NCBI RefSeq assembly: GCF_019977235.1
Contig: NZ_AP024646.1
Coordinates: forward strand, 5,146,001-5,210,000
DNA length: 64,000 nt
Direction: 5' to 3'
Origin: Arthrobacter sp. StoSoilB5
GTDB lineage: Bacteria > Actinomycetota > Actinomycetes > Actinomycetales > Micrococcaceae
Part shown: piece by piece, positions 41,000-49,989 of the stretch
Layout: each line of letters opens with the position of its first letter
Position numbering within the stretch: the first letter of the stretch is position 1
The notes under the pieces: model-generated
What the model saw: the letters and a program-made list of their open reading frames with translations, nothing else
What the model was told of the DNA's origin: nothing
Database searches by the model: none
Program-made: the position numbers and the translations under genes

Positions 41000-42762
41000 A
41001 GGCCATCATTCTCATGTTCGATAGCCTCAACAGGCACATGCTCTCCCCCTACGCGGCAGATACCTTCGTGGATGCCCCCAACTTTGCCCGCCTCGCAGCA
41101 AAGACGGCCACGTTCGACAATTTCTATGCCGGTTCGATGCCTTGCATGCCAGCACGCCGGGAGATGCACACTGGCCGCCACAATTTCCTGCACCGTAGTT
41201 GGGGACCGCTGGAACCGTTCGACGATTCCATGCCGGAGATGCTGGGAAAAGCAGGAGTGCACACGCATCTGGTATCAGACCACCCGCACTATTGGGAGGA
41301 CGGCGGCGCCACGTACCACCCGCGGTACACAACCTGGGAGTTCTTCCGTGGCCAGGAGGGCGACCCGTGGAAGGGTGTAGTAAATCCTTCGGGCCGGAGC
41401 CAGGACTGGCGTGCGGGGATGAAGCGGCAGGACCTCATCAACCGCAGCTACATGCCAACCGAGGCAGATCACTCCCAGACCAAAACCGTGGACGCCGGCC
41501 TGCACTTCATCGATACGAACCATGAAGCGGACAAGTGGATGCTCCAGATCGAGCTTTTCGATCCGCATGAGCCCTTCTTCACCCACAGCAAATACAAGGC
41601 TTTGTACGAGCATGAATACGACGGCCCCGAATTCGACTGGCCGGGATACCAGAAGGTCACCGAGCCACAGGACCAAGTGGAGCATGCCCGTTACGAATAT
41701 GCCGCGCTGGTCTCGATGTGCGACAAGTCGCTCGGACGGGTCCTGGATGCCATGGACCAATACAACATGTGGGAAGACACCCTCCTCTTGGTGAACACGG
41801 ACCACGGCTTCCTGTTGGGCGAACACGGCTGGTGGGCCAAGTCTGTTCAACCGTGGTTCAACGAGCTCGTGCACCTGCCCATGTTCCTGTGGGACCCGCG
41901 CACCGGCGGCAAGGACACCCGGCGTGGAGCCCTCGCGCAGACCATCGACATCGCACCCACCATGCTGCGTTTCTTCGGCGTCGAACCTACGCAGGACATG
42001 CAGGGCCAGGACCTCGCCACCGTCCTGCAGGACGACAGCGAAGTACGTGAGGCGGCCCTGTTCGGTATTCACGGTGGCCACGTCAACGTCACTGACGGCC
42101 GCTACGTCTACATGCGTGCCGCCGTCGAACCTTCCAACGCTCCGCTGGAGGATTACACGCTGATGCCCACCCACATGCGGTCGCGGTTCTCCACCGCCGA
42201 ACTCGCGCAATGGGAACCTGCGGAAGCGTTCAGCTTCACCAAGGGACTGCGGACAATGCAACTCCAGACCACCTCCATGATGAACTCCTGGGGCCACAGA
42301 ACCCTTCTTTTTGACCTGGAAAAAGACCCCAACCAAACGAGTCCAATCATCGACGACGAGCTGGAACTCCGCCTCCTGAGAACGCTGGCCAAACTCATGC
42401 ACGCAAACGATGCACCGGAAAGCCAGTTCCAGCGGCTTGGGATTCCTTTCGATTCCGAACCCACAACCCAGCACCTGCTCGCCGCCCAGCAAGCGGACAG
42501 GGCGCGGCTCGCTTTGGAACCCCTGCCTCCGATCGACAGCTTCGCCGACGGCGGAACGGCCCTAACGCTGCCCCTACTGGAACTGCTCCAGGACGTCCGC
42601 GGCCGCGAAGCCGTGGAGAAGCACCTCCCCGATCTCATCAGCACTGAACTGGTTAACATCCCCGCCCAGCTCAGCCTCTACCAGCTCGCAGCCGTCATCC
42701 CGGTTCCCTCGAGCGCCCTCGGGTCCATTGCCGAGGAACTGGCTGCCGTCCCCACGGCGTAA
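40996..42762 (+). CDS. Type-I sulfatase (formylglycine-dependent)
   Basis: A 588-residue alkaline-phosphatase-superfamily hydrolase. The sulfatase signature C-x-P-x-R is Cys50-M-P-A-R54, followed by TGR, so Cys50 should be converted to formylglycine by a separate FGE. Metal ligands are in MFDSLNRHM at the N-terminus and VNTDHGFLLGEHGWWAK near residue 270. There is no signal peptide, so it is cytoplasmic and would act after import of the sulfate ester, perhaps by the adjacent MFS. ATG 40996 is fixed by the overlap with PadR. The sulfate ester is unknown. Confidence 0.88.
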   Translation: MKAIILMFDSLNRHMLSPYAADTFVDAPNFARLAAKTATFDNFYAGSMPCMPARREMHTGRHNFLHRSWGPLEPFDDSMPEMLGKAGVHTHLVSDHPHYWEDGGATYHPRYTTWEFFRGQEGDPWKGVVNPSGRSQDWRAGMKRQDLINRSYMPTEADHSQTKTVDAGLHFIDTNHEADKWMLQIELFDPHEPFFTHSKYKALYEHEYDGPEFDWPGYQKVTEPQDQVEHARYEYAALVSMCDKSLGRVLDAMDQYNMWEDTLLLVNTDHGFLLGEHGWWAKSVQPWFNELVHLPMFLWDPRTGGKDTRRGALAQTIDIAPTMLRFFGVEPTQDMQGQDLATVLQDDSEVREAALFGIHGGHVNVTDGRYVYMRAAVEPSNAPLEDYTLMPTHMRSRFSTAELAQWEPAEAFSFTKGLRTMQLQTTSMMNSWGHRTLLFDLEKDPNQTSPIIDDELELRLLRTLAKLMHANDAPESQFQRLGIPFDSEPTTQHLLAAQQADRARLALEPLPPIDSFADGGTALTLPLLELLQDVRGREAVEKHLPDLISTELVNIPAQLSLYQLAAVIPVPSSALGSIAEELAAVPTA

Positions 42763-42821
42763 CTCCAAGCCAGTGACACATCCCCAACCCGGCCTGACAA
42801 TGTAGACAGGACTTTCAGCCC

Positions 42822-44180
42822 ATGACCACCCAACCCAGCCCTGCCCTCGCCAAGGAAGCTCCAGCAGAAGGAGCAGCCCAAGCCAGCAAAGTTCCCCACC
42901 GCTGGCGAAACCTCGCTGTCCTCACCGGCGTTACGGTCGTGGACAATACGGAAGCCGGCCTCAGTGCCACCCTGTTCCCGACAATTGCGGCGGCCCTGAA
43001 ACTGCAAAGCAGCCACCTCGGCTTGCTGGCCGCACTCGGCAAAATCATCGCTGTTCCGGCCGGTCCGGCGTGGGCCTGGCTTGCTGGGAAGATCGGCCGA
43101 CGGAAAGCGCTGATCGCCACTACCCTGGCCGGTGGTGTCTTCGGCATAGCCGCAGGTTTTTCCCAGGACTTCGTTCAACTGTTGATCCTCAACACGCTGA
43201 TGTCGGCGTCTATCATCGGTGGAAGCCCGATCGCCAACGCCATCATCGCGGACTCCTTCGATGACAGCCAGCGCGGGAAGGCTGCGGGCTACTTCTACGG
43301 ATTCATGAGCCTCATCAGTTCCTTCATTGCCCCTCTCATCGCCTTGTTCACGGGCATTACCGACGGCTGGCGCTTCGGCATGTGGACCATCGGTGGCATT
43401 TGCATCCTGGCCGGCCTGCTGGTGGCATTGCTCCTGAAAGATCCCGGAGTGGGAGCGTCCGAGAAGCAGCTCGCAGACCTCAGCGGCCGCGAGCGCCTCG
43501 CCCCGAAAGTCACCGTCCGCTCAGTGGCCTCGCTGTTCCGGATTCCGAGCTTCTCCATCATGATGCTCTCAAGGCTGCTCTCCGGGCACCTCCTCATCAC
43601 GATCTTCGGTATCCAGTTCCTCGTGGTGGAGCGGGGCTTCACCAACGCAGTCGCGGCCATCGTCCTTGTTCCCTTTGGGCTCGGCTACTTTGCTGGAACG
43701 GCAGGTGGCGGCTGGCTCGTCGCACTCCTGGACCGGGTCCTCCCTGACCGGGGCCGGGTGGCCTACCTGCAGGGCGCGCAGGTTCTCTTCGCGGCCGTCG
43801 CATTCTTTGCCACCCAATTCGACTACGACAACATCGGCATCTACAGCGCCTTCTGGGCCCTGATCGGCTTCGCCCAAGGAGCCAATCCGCCCGCCAACCG
43901 TCCGATCGTCGCAGCCGTTGTCCTGCCGGAACTCCGTGGCCAGGCCTTCGCCATCTTCCTGACAGTTTTCGAGACCATCGGCTGGGCCGTTTTCTCCCTT
44001 GGAGCGGGCGCCTTGGCCTCAAGCCTCGGAATCCAGGCAGTGTTTCTCTGGACCTTGGTGATCCTCATGTTGGTCAACGCGGCGGTCCTCACTGCCCTCT
44101 ACTTCTGCTACCCGCGGGATGTGGACCGTGTCCGCAATGCGCTGGAGCAGCGCCGGCAGGAAGCACTGCAGCAGGGCTGA
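42822..44180 (+). CDS. MFS transporter linked to the sulfatase
   Basis: A 452-residue major facilitator of about 12 membrane helices. Motif A-like loop WLAGKIGRRKALIATT lies between helices 2 and 3; both halves have the usual hydrophobic spacing, e.g. VFLWTLVILMLVNAAVLTALYF at the end. It follows the sulfatase gene by 59 bases and is part of the PadR-controlled unit. It probably imports the sulfate ester or exports the product; direction cannot be read from sequence. Confidence 0.87.
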   Translation: MTTQPSPALAKEAPAEGAAQASKVPHRWRNLAVLTGVTVVDNTEAGLSATLFPTIAAALKLQSSHLGLLAALGKIIAVPAGPAWAWLAGKIGRRKALIATTLAGGVFGIAAGFSQDFVQLLILNTLMSASIIGGSPIANAIIADSFDDSQRGKAAGYFYGFMSLISSFIAPLIALFTGITDGWRFGMWTIGGICILAGLLVALLLKDPGVGASEKQLADLSGRERLAPKVTVRSVASLFRIPSFSIMMLSRLLSGHLLITIFGIQFLVVERGFTNAVAAIVLVPFGLGYFAGTAGGGWLVALLDRVLPDRGRVAYLQGAQVLFAAVAFFATQFDYDNIGIYSAFWALIGFAQGANPPANRPIVAAVVLPELRGQAFAIFLTVFETIGWAVFSLGAGALASSLGIQAVFLWTLVILMLVNAAVLTALYFCYPRDVDRVRNALEQRRQEALQQG

Positions 44181-44194
44181 CCGAAGCAACCGCT

Positions 44195-44240
44195 AAGGCT
44201 CGACGACGGCACTCACCTGAGGGCCGGCGTCGAGCCTTTT
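44195..44240 (+). terminator. Terminator hairpin after the MFS gene
   Basis: AAGGCTCGACG (44195-44205) pairs with CGTCGAGCCTT (44228-44238), the inner part pairing imperfectly, followed by a short T-run. It closes the PadR-sulfatase-MFS unit. Confidence 0.65.
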
Positions 44241-44394
44241 ACCGTGGTTCCGCATGCCACCTGTCAGTCATAGGTCGACAAATGGTGTGCTCCGGTGCTT
44301 AGCATGAAGGCTCCGGCAAGCCGGAGTACGTGACCTCTTGAACGACCCCTCGGAAGGTCGGCGCGAAAGCGGCGACCGCGTAAAGGAGAAAACT

Positions 44395-46719
44395 GTGCAG
44401 GAGCCAATAGCCAGCGGGAACTTGTCAGAGAACCAGAGCCTCGCAGGAGATTCCGGGGGGCAGGATACGCCGGCCAATGGCGTGAAACCCTCCAATGGTG
44501 CGGAACCCACAAATGGTGCGGAACCCACGGACGGCGCAGCATCCGAGCCAGCGGAAATCACATTTGACGAACAGTTCTATCCAGCGCGCCCGAAAGCCCT
44601 ACGGCCGATCGCCCGACGCCGGCAATTCTTTGCTGCCCGGCCCTCCTTGGAATTCGACGGGCGCAACCCAACTTATGTGGACTGGCTCCGCAACCAGTCA
44701 ATGCTCGGCGACGCCAACACCATGGCACGGCAACTCTCGGGCCAGGCGAGTATGTGGCAGAACGCCTACGCCCGGCCCAACCCCAGGGCGGCAGTGGAGC
44801 GGGCACCTGTTTGGTTCACGGCTTATCCACTCTCCTTCATCACCCGCGAGGGTCAGTCATTCCTGTCCGCCTTGGGAGATCCCGGCCTCTGGAAGGCGTT
44901 CCGGGAGATCGGCATCCGTGGACTCCACACCGGCCCCGTCAAGCTGGCCGGAGGTATCAGCGGCTGGTCGCAGACACCCAGCGTCGATGGTCATTTTGAC
45001 CGCATCAGCATGGCGATCGATCCGGCCTTCGGCACGGAGGAAGAATTCCGCCGGATGTGCGAAGTCGCCGCCGATCATGACGGGACAGTCATTGATGACA
45101 TCGTCCCAGGGCACACCGGGAAAGGCGCCGACTTCCGTCTTGCCGAGATGAACTTCCGCGACTACCCGGGCATCTATCACATGGTGGATATCCCCGAGGA
45201 AGACTGGCACCTGCTGCCTGATGTTCCCGAGGGCGAAGATTCAGTGAACATCAGTCCCGACGCCGAACAAGCCCTGCAAAAAGCCGGATACATCATCGGC
45301 AGGCTCCAACGGGTGATCTTCTATGAGCCGGGGGTCAAGGAAACCAACTGGAGCGCCACGAGGCCGATCGTGGATACCACAGGCAAAACCCGTCGCTGGG
45401 TATACCTGCACTACTTCAAGGCCGGACAGCCGTCCATTAACTGGCTGGACCCCACCTTCGCTGGAATGCGCTTGGTAGTGGGCGATGCGCTGCATTCCCT
45501 CCTGGACCTGGGTACCGGCGCCCTGCGGCTCGATGCCAACGGCTTCCTCGGCGTGGAGAAAAGTGCGGAGGAACAGCCGGGCTGGTCAGAAGGCCACCCC
45601 TTGTCCGAGGCAGCCAACCAGCTCATTGGCTCCATGATCCGCAAAGTGGGCGGGTTCTCCTTCCAGGAACTCAACCTCACCATTGATGACATCAAGGCGC
45701 AGTCCGAGTCTGGCCCGGATCTGTCCTACGACTTCATCACCAGGCCGGCCTACCACTACGCGCTGGTCACGGGTGACACCGAGTTCCTGCGCCTGACCCT
45801 TCGGCTTGCCATGGACATCGGCGTGGACCAGGCCTCCCTTGTGCATGCCCTGCAGAACCATGATGAACTGACCTACGAGCTGCTGCACTTTGCCGCTGGC
45901 CACAGGGACGACGTCTTTGAGCTTGCCGGCGAGGAACTGACAGGCGCTGAGGTTGCCGAAAAGGTTCAGAACACCCTCCGGGAACGGCTCACTGGAGAGA
46001 ACGGGCCGTACAACGCCGTCTTCACAACCAATGGCATTGCCTGCACCACGGTCAGTTTCATCATGGCGGCCCTGGGCGTCAAGGATCCCGCCTCCATCAC
46101 CAAGGAGCAAGAGGCCCAGGTCCTTGACGCCCATGTGCTCTTGTCCATGTACAACGCGCTGCAGCCCGGGGTCTTCGCCCTGTCCGGCTGGGACCTCACC
46201 GGTGTCACAGCCTTGGACCGAGCCGCCGTCCAGGAGCTCACCTCGCAGGGCGACACCCGCTGGATCAACCGCGGGGCGCACGATCTGATGGGCACAAGTC
46301 CGGATGCCAAGACGTCCTTGGCCGGAATGCCACGCGCCACCAGCCTTTATGGGCCGCTACCTGAACAGCTCAAGGACCCAAGCTCCTACGCCCGGCGCCT
46401 CCAACAGATCCTGAAAGTAAGGGAACAGTCAGGGATCGCAACGAGCACCCTGCTGGACGTACCCGACGTTTCCAACCGCGGGCTGCTCGTCCTGGTCAAC
46501 CAACTCGGCAGCGGCGACCTTGAGGTCACGGTCCTGAACTTCTCCGACCAGGACATTGCAGGCAGCATCCAGTCCTCGCATCTAGTCCCCGGCGCCAGCG
46601 TCCACGATCTCTTCAGCGGCGAAAACGTGGGGCAAGTGGATGATCTTGGCAGCTTCTTCCTCGAACTCCGGGCGTTCCAAGGGACGGCTCTGGTTCTGAA
46701 GGAAGCGGAGACCGAATAG
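44395..46719 (+). CDS. GH13 enzyme, trehalose synthase / maltose glucosyltransferase-like
   Basis: A 774-residue alpha-amylase-family protein. The three acidic residues are in place: nucleophile Asp380 ([10 protein letters not shown]), acid/base Glu425 (FSFQELNLT) and Asp490 (LQNHDEL); region I is DDIVPGHTG with His240. It is longer than TreS (about 590) and has an N-terminal Gly/Asn/Pro-rich tail with three NGAEP-like units. GTG 44395 is chosen because AAAGGAG lies 7 bases upstream; TTG 44338 is in frame but has no such site. It probably isomerises maltose and trehalose or transfers glucose; no other glycogen or trehalose gene is beside it. Confidence 0.8.
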   Translation: MQEPIASGNLSENQSLAGDSGGQDTPANGVKPSNGAEPTNGAEPTDGAASEPAEITFDEQFYPARPKALRPIARRRQFFAARPSLEFDGRNPTYVDWLRNQSMLGDANTMARQLSGQASMWQNAYARPNPRAAVERAPVWFTAYPLSFITREGQSFLSALGDPGLWKAFREIGIRGLHTGPVKLAGGISGWSQTPSVDGHFDRISMAIDPAFGTEEEFRRMCEVAADHDGTVIDDIVPGHTGKGADFRLAEMNFRDYPGIYHMVDIPEEDWHLLPDVPEGEDSVNISPDAEQALQKAGYIIGRLQRVIFYEPGVKETNWSATRPIVDTTGKTRRWVYLHYFKAGQPSINWLDPTFAGMRLVVGDALHSLLDLGTGALRLDANGFLGVEKSAEEQPGWSEGHPLSEAANQLIGSMIRKVGGFSFQELNLTIDDIKAQSESGPDLSYDFITRPAYHYALVTGDTEFLRLTLRLAMDIGVDQASLVHALQNHDELTYELLHFAAGHRDDVFELAGEELTGAEVAEKVQNTLRERLTGENGPYNAVFTTNGIACTTVSFIMAALGVKDPASITKEQEAQVLDAHVLLSMYNALQPGVFALSGWDLTGVTALDRAAVQELTSQGDTRWINRGAHDLMGTSPDAKTSLAGMPRATSLYGPLPEQLKDPSSYARRLQQILKVREQSGIATSTLLDVPDVSNRGLLVLVNQLGSGDLEVTVLNFSDQDIAGSIQSSHLVPGASVHDLFSGENVGQVDDLGSFFLELRAFQGTALVLKEAETE

Positions 46720-46723
46720 AGAG

Positions 46724-46759
46724 CCCGACGTCGGCACCCGGGTGAGTGCCGACGTCGGG
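46724..46759 (+). terminator. Terminator of the GH13 gene, also left end of the AvrD cassette
   Basis: A perfect 14-bp stem (46724-46737 with 46746-46759) and an 8-base loop, followed by TTCTGGTTT. From 46737 onward the sequence is repeated exactly at 51616-51653. Confidence 0.85.
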
Positions 46760-46774
46760 TTCTGGTTTCCTGCC
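46737..46774. repeat. Left copy of a 38-bp direct repeat flanking the AvrD cassette
   Basis: These 38 bases are identical to 51616-51653; four further matching bases (CGGC) lie just outside after one mismatch. The left copy belongs to a complete terminator hairpin, while the right copy has only the hairpin's right arm. The repeat therefore looks like target sequence duplicated or shared when the segment 46775-51653 was inserted. Confidence 0.85.
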
Positions 46775-48150
46775 TACCCTGCTTTGGTGGTCAGTGGTTC
46801 TATCGATATTCCCTCCGCGGACCGGCTCCGGGAGTATGTGGCCGCGACTACGAGCACCACCAAAGCGAGAACACCCCCCGCAATCGCTATCCAGACGGCC
46901 TGCTGATACCCGAACGTGCTCTGGCCTGCCATACCGACTAGTGCTACGCCGAAAAGGTAACCCGCCTGGCGCCCGGCGTTGGCAAGGGCGCTGGTGACGC
47001 CACCTGTTCCTTGAGGGGCGACGGAAGTAGCGAGCGCCAAATGTGGCGGAGAGGCGATACCGAACCCAATCCCAAGAACGAGGAGGGAAGCTGAAACGAC
47101 AAACGGTGATTGCGAGACGCCAGAAAGCAGACCCATGGCAGCACCTGTAGTCGCGATGACTGTACCGGTAGTGGTGAGGGCTACAGGACTCCACTTCTTC
47201 CCTGCCAGCTTGCTCACCATGATCGGAAGGGCGAAGACCGGCACTCCTGCGGGCAAGAGCAGCAAACCACTGTCCAGGGCAGAGAGGCCTAGAACCTTCT
47301 GGAAATAGAGGTTTGCTGCGAAAAGAGCTGCATAGAACAGCACGAACATGAAGAGTCCGGCCAGCACATACAGGTGCAGGCCGCGGGCATTCAGGATAGG
47401 ACCTGGAAGTAGGGGCGTGCTCGTTCGCTTTTCAACCATAATGAAGGCGACACCTGCCAAAACGGCCACTGCGAGGGATCCAATGACTTTAACGCCCGCT
47501 TGTGAATTGGCGTACTCAATGATGCCGTAAGTAAGCCCTCCCAAGGCGATCACGATGAGGACGACTCCCGTGATGTCCAAAGGCCGTTTGTTTCCTTGAC
47601 CAACAGGAAGGCGCCGGGCAAACAACAATGTGGCGATACCGATCGGGACGTTCAGCAAAAAGATGCTCCGCCACCCGAGCGTGTCTACAAGTATCCCTCC
47701 CAGGCTCGGACCGAAGGCCTGTGGGCTAGCTGCCACCGTAGCAATGATGGCAATAGCCCGGCCGCGCTCCAAGACTTCGGGAAAAGACATCATCACAACG
47801 GTCAGGGTGGCTGGGATAAGCATGGCACCGCCTACGCCTTGCAACACCCGGGCTGCGATGAGCACGGAAGCTACGTTCGTCATGGCGCAGAGGACGGACG
47901 CAACCGTGAAGAGCACGACGCCAGCGCGGAAGACCTTGGCGGCACCGAAGCGGTCGATGAGCCCGCCACCTGCAAGTAAGAGGGCGGTCATGACAAGGAC
48001 GTAAGAATCCACGATCCATTGCTGCTGGGCTGGGATAGCCCCGGTCTCCGCCGCAATGGATGGCAGCGCGACGTTGAGCACAGTGGTATCGAGGATAACC
48101 ATGCTGTACCCGAGGCAGGCCGCACTGAGGATGGCGGTTGTAGCTTTCAT
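46774..48150 (-). CDS. DHA2-family multidrug-type MFS efflux transporter
   Basis: A 458-residue major facilitator with about 14 hydrophobic helices, the EmrB/QacA (DHA2) type. Helix 1 carries GYSMVILDTTVLNVALPSI (motif D1), the loop has GLIDRFGAAKVF and motif C appears as VAASPQAFGPSLGGILVD. It is the last gene of the operon avrD-like, P-loop protein, OYE reductase, transporter, 13 bases after the reductase. Export of the product made by the preceding genes is the simplest role. The end of the gene touches the left 38-bp repeat. Confidence 0.88.
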   Translation of the reverse strand: MKATTAILSAACLGYSMVILDTTVLNVALPSIAAETGAIPAQQQWIVDSYVLVMTALLLAGGGLIDRFGAAKVFRAGVVLFTVASVLCAMTNVASVLIAARVLQGVGGAMLIPATLTVVMMSFPEVLERGRAIAIIATVAASPQAFGPSLGGILVDTLGWRSIFLLNVPIGIATLLFARRLPVGQGNKRPLDITGVVLIVIALGGLTYGIIEYANSQAGVKVIGSLAVAVLAGVAFIMVEKRTSTPLLPGPILNARGLHLYVLAGLFMFVLFYAALFAANLYFQKVLGLSALDSGLLLLPAGVPVFALPIMVSKLAGKKWSPVALTTTGTVIATTGAAMGLLSGVSQSPFVVSASLLVLGIGFGIASPPHLALATSVAPQGTGGVTSALANAGRQAGYLFGVALVGMAGQSTFGYQQAVWIAIAGGVLALVVLVVAATYSRSRSAEGISIEPLTTKAG

Positions 48151-48163
48151 CAGGATCCCTTGA

Positions 48164-49288
48164 CTAGTTGAGGTGGTTTAGGTCGGACGCGTCGAAGGGA
48201 AGGCGAGTGTCGGCCCGCCCTTCTCGCATGCGATTGACGAGGTCGGGGTCGGAGATAAGGGCTCGCCCCATTGCTACGAGGTCGAAGTCGCCACGGGCAA
48301 GCATTTGCTCGAGCTGCTCGAATCCTGCAGTCCCGGCACCCTGTCCATGCAGGAGCGCGCTTACAAACTCGCTGTCCTCGAGTCCGACTGATCCCACCGT
48401 GATTGTCGGCTGCCCCGTGGTCTTCTTTACCCAACCCGCGAGATTGAGGTCCGAGCCTTCAAACTCGGGTAGCCAGAAGCGCCTGGTGGACGCATGGAAG
48501 ATGTCGACGCCGGCATCGACGAGCGGCGCGAGAGCAGACTCCAAGGCCAGTGGGTCAGGAAAAGCGCGGGCCTCAAAATCAATGGTCTTCCATTGGGACA
48601 ACCGAAAGATTATGGGGAAATCAAGTCCAACTCGATGGCGAATCTCCTGGACAATCTCTTCAGCGAAACGAGATCTGTTTCTGGTCGTGCCGCCGTAACA
48701 GTCCAGCCGATTATTCGTTGCAGACCATAGGAACTGGTCAACAAGGTAACCATGCCCCCCATGAATTTCGACTCCATCAAATCCGCATGCCTGAGCATGG
48801 GCAGCCGCTGCAGCGAAAGCGTCTACAACAGAGTCGATGTCCCTTCGTGTCATTGTGGCGCCTGGGTGCTTTATCTCGCCGAAAATGTCGGAGGGGCCCA
48901 CATTCCCCACATCCCGTTGGGGGGAATCATTTGGCTTTCGGTCAAGGCCCACGTGCCAAAGTTGGGGGACAATCTTTCCCCCGGCATCATGGACGGCCTC
49001 GACAACCATCTGCCACGCTCTGAGGGCGTCCCCGCCATGAAACCGGGGCACGGTAGGCGACGGAGACGAAGCAGGATGACCAACGACGGTTCCCTCAGTA
49101 ATGATCAGCCCGACGCCGCCAGCAGCACGGCGTCCGTAATACTCCGCCGTTCCAGGGGATGGAACACCGTTCTGGGCGAAGTTCCGCGTCATCGGCGCCA
49201 TGACAAATCTGTTGGGCAACGACAAGGAACCGTAGGCGAATGGAGCCATCAGCGTAGGTCGAGGTCTTGAGTGTTGAATGCGTGTCAT
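48164..49288 (-). CDS. Old-yellow-enzyme family NADH:flavin oxidoreductase
   Basis: A 374-residue FMN enzyme of the OYE family. Typical motifs: LPNRFVMAPMTRNFAQNG (N-terminal strand with the FMN-contact Pro-Met-Thr), HAQACGFDGVEIHGGHGYLVDQFLW, and the C-terminal MGRALISDPDLVNRMREG. Such enzymes reduce alpha,beta-unsaturated carbonyl compounds. It lies 17 bases after the P-loop gene and 13 before the exporter, so it is part of the same operon. In butenolide-like biosynthesis a C=C reduction step is expected, which would fit, but the substrate is not known. Confidence 0.88.
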   Translation of the reverse strand: MTRIQHSRPRPTLMAPFAYGSLSLPNRFVMAPMTRNFAQNGVPSPGTAEYYGRRAAGGVGLIITEGTVVGHPASSPSPTVPRFHGGDALRAWQMVVEAVHDAGGKIVPQLWHVGLDRKPNDSPQRDVGNVGPSDIFGEIKHPGATMTRRDIDSVVDAFAAAAAHAQACGFDGVEIHGGHGYLVDQFLWSATNNRLDCYGGTTRNRSRFAEEIVQEIRHRVGLDFPIIFRLSQWKTIDFEARAFPDPLALESALAPLVDAGVDIFHASTRRFWLPEFEGSDLNLAGWVKKTTGQPTITVGSVGLEDSEFVSALLHGQGAGTAGFEQLEQMLARGDFDLVAMGRALISDPDLVNRMREGRADTRLPFDASDLNHLN

Positions 49289-49305
49289 GTTTGGGATTCT
49301 CTCGG

Positions 49306-49989
49306 TCAGCGGTTTAGCTCATCGGTGGTGTTCATGCCAGCAGCCTCGTCATACGCGAGGGCGATCGCGCGCTCTACGTCCATCAATTGGGGAAGGTTCA
49401 AAGCTTTTGCGATTCCAGTTAGCCGCTCGGCTAGCGTTCCGCCAATGACGTGGTGAGGGATGGCAAGTTCTTCGAGGCTGGAGAGGAGGAGATCGTCTGA
49501 GAGCTGTCGAAATCGCTCTGAGACGGGCCGGTGCCCGTCAGTGACAAGGTCGAATTCGATCGGCAGGTGAACGAAGACGTCGTAGGTCGTCTTTGCATGC
49601 CGCTTCGTGACTGCGCCGATGGCCTCGATGACCTCGCTGAAGTACTTCATTTCCGCTGAGGTTTCAACCATGGATGCCGCGTGGTTGTCGGGGTGGATTC
49701 CGACGTGGGTACGAATTTTGCCATACACCCATTCGTGCAGTGAGGACCCGTCGGAAATGAATCCCCCTGGAAGATGGCTCTCGTGCACGGCACGTTCGCC
49801 ATAGCGGATCATGCCCAACTGGAATAGTTCAGGGGCCGTGCAGTCTTCAAGCCGTTTTCCTGGCAATACGTCGGGGAGAATCTCTCGCATTGTCTTTGCA
49901 TGAGTCCTAGGGATTCCTGTCATATGCGCCAAGGCCATGGACGTGGTGGTCTTGCCGGACGAGTAGGTGCCAGAGATGGCGATTCTCAT
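49306..49989 (-). CDS. NadR-like P-loop ATPase/kinase (AAA_28 type)
   Basis: A 227-residue nucleotide-binding protein. The Walker A loop is SGTYSSGKTTT at residues 6-16. A pattern of DGSSLHEWVYGKI and VFVHLPIEFDLVTDGHRP resembles the kinase domain of NadR and similar small-molecule kinases. Its start overlaps the stop of the AvrD-like gene by 4 bases (ATGA), showing tight co-expression. It could phosphorylate the sugar or nucleoside moiety of the AvrD substrate. Regulatory ATPase function is the alternative. Confidence 0.8.
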   Translation of the reverse strand: MRIAISGTYSSGKTTTSMALAHMTGIPRTHAKTMREILPDVLPGKRLEDCTAPELFQLGMIRYGERAVHESHLPGGFISDGSSLHEWVYGKIRTHVGIHPDNHAASMVETSAEMKYFSEVIEAIGAVTKRHAKTTYDVFVHLPIEFDLVTDGHRPVSERFRQLSDDLLLSSLEELAIPHHVIGGTLAERLTGIAKALNLPQLMDVERAIALAYDEAAGMNTTDELNR

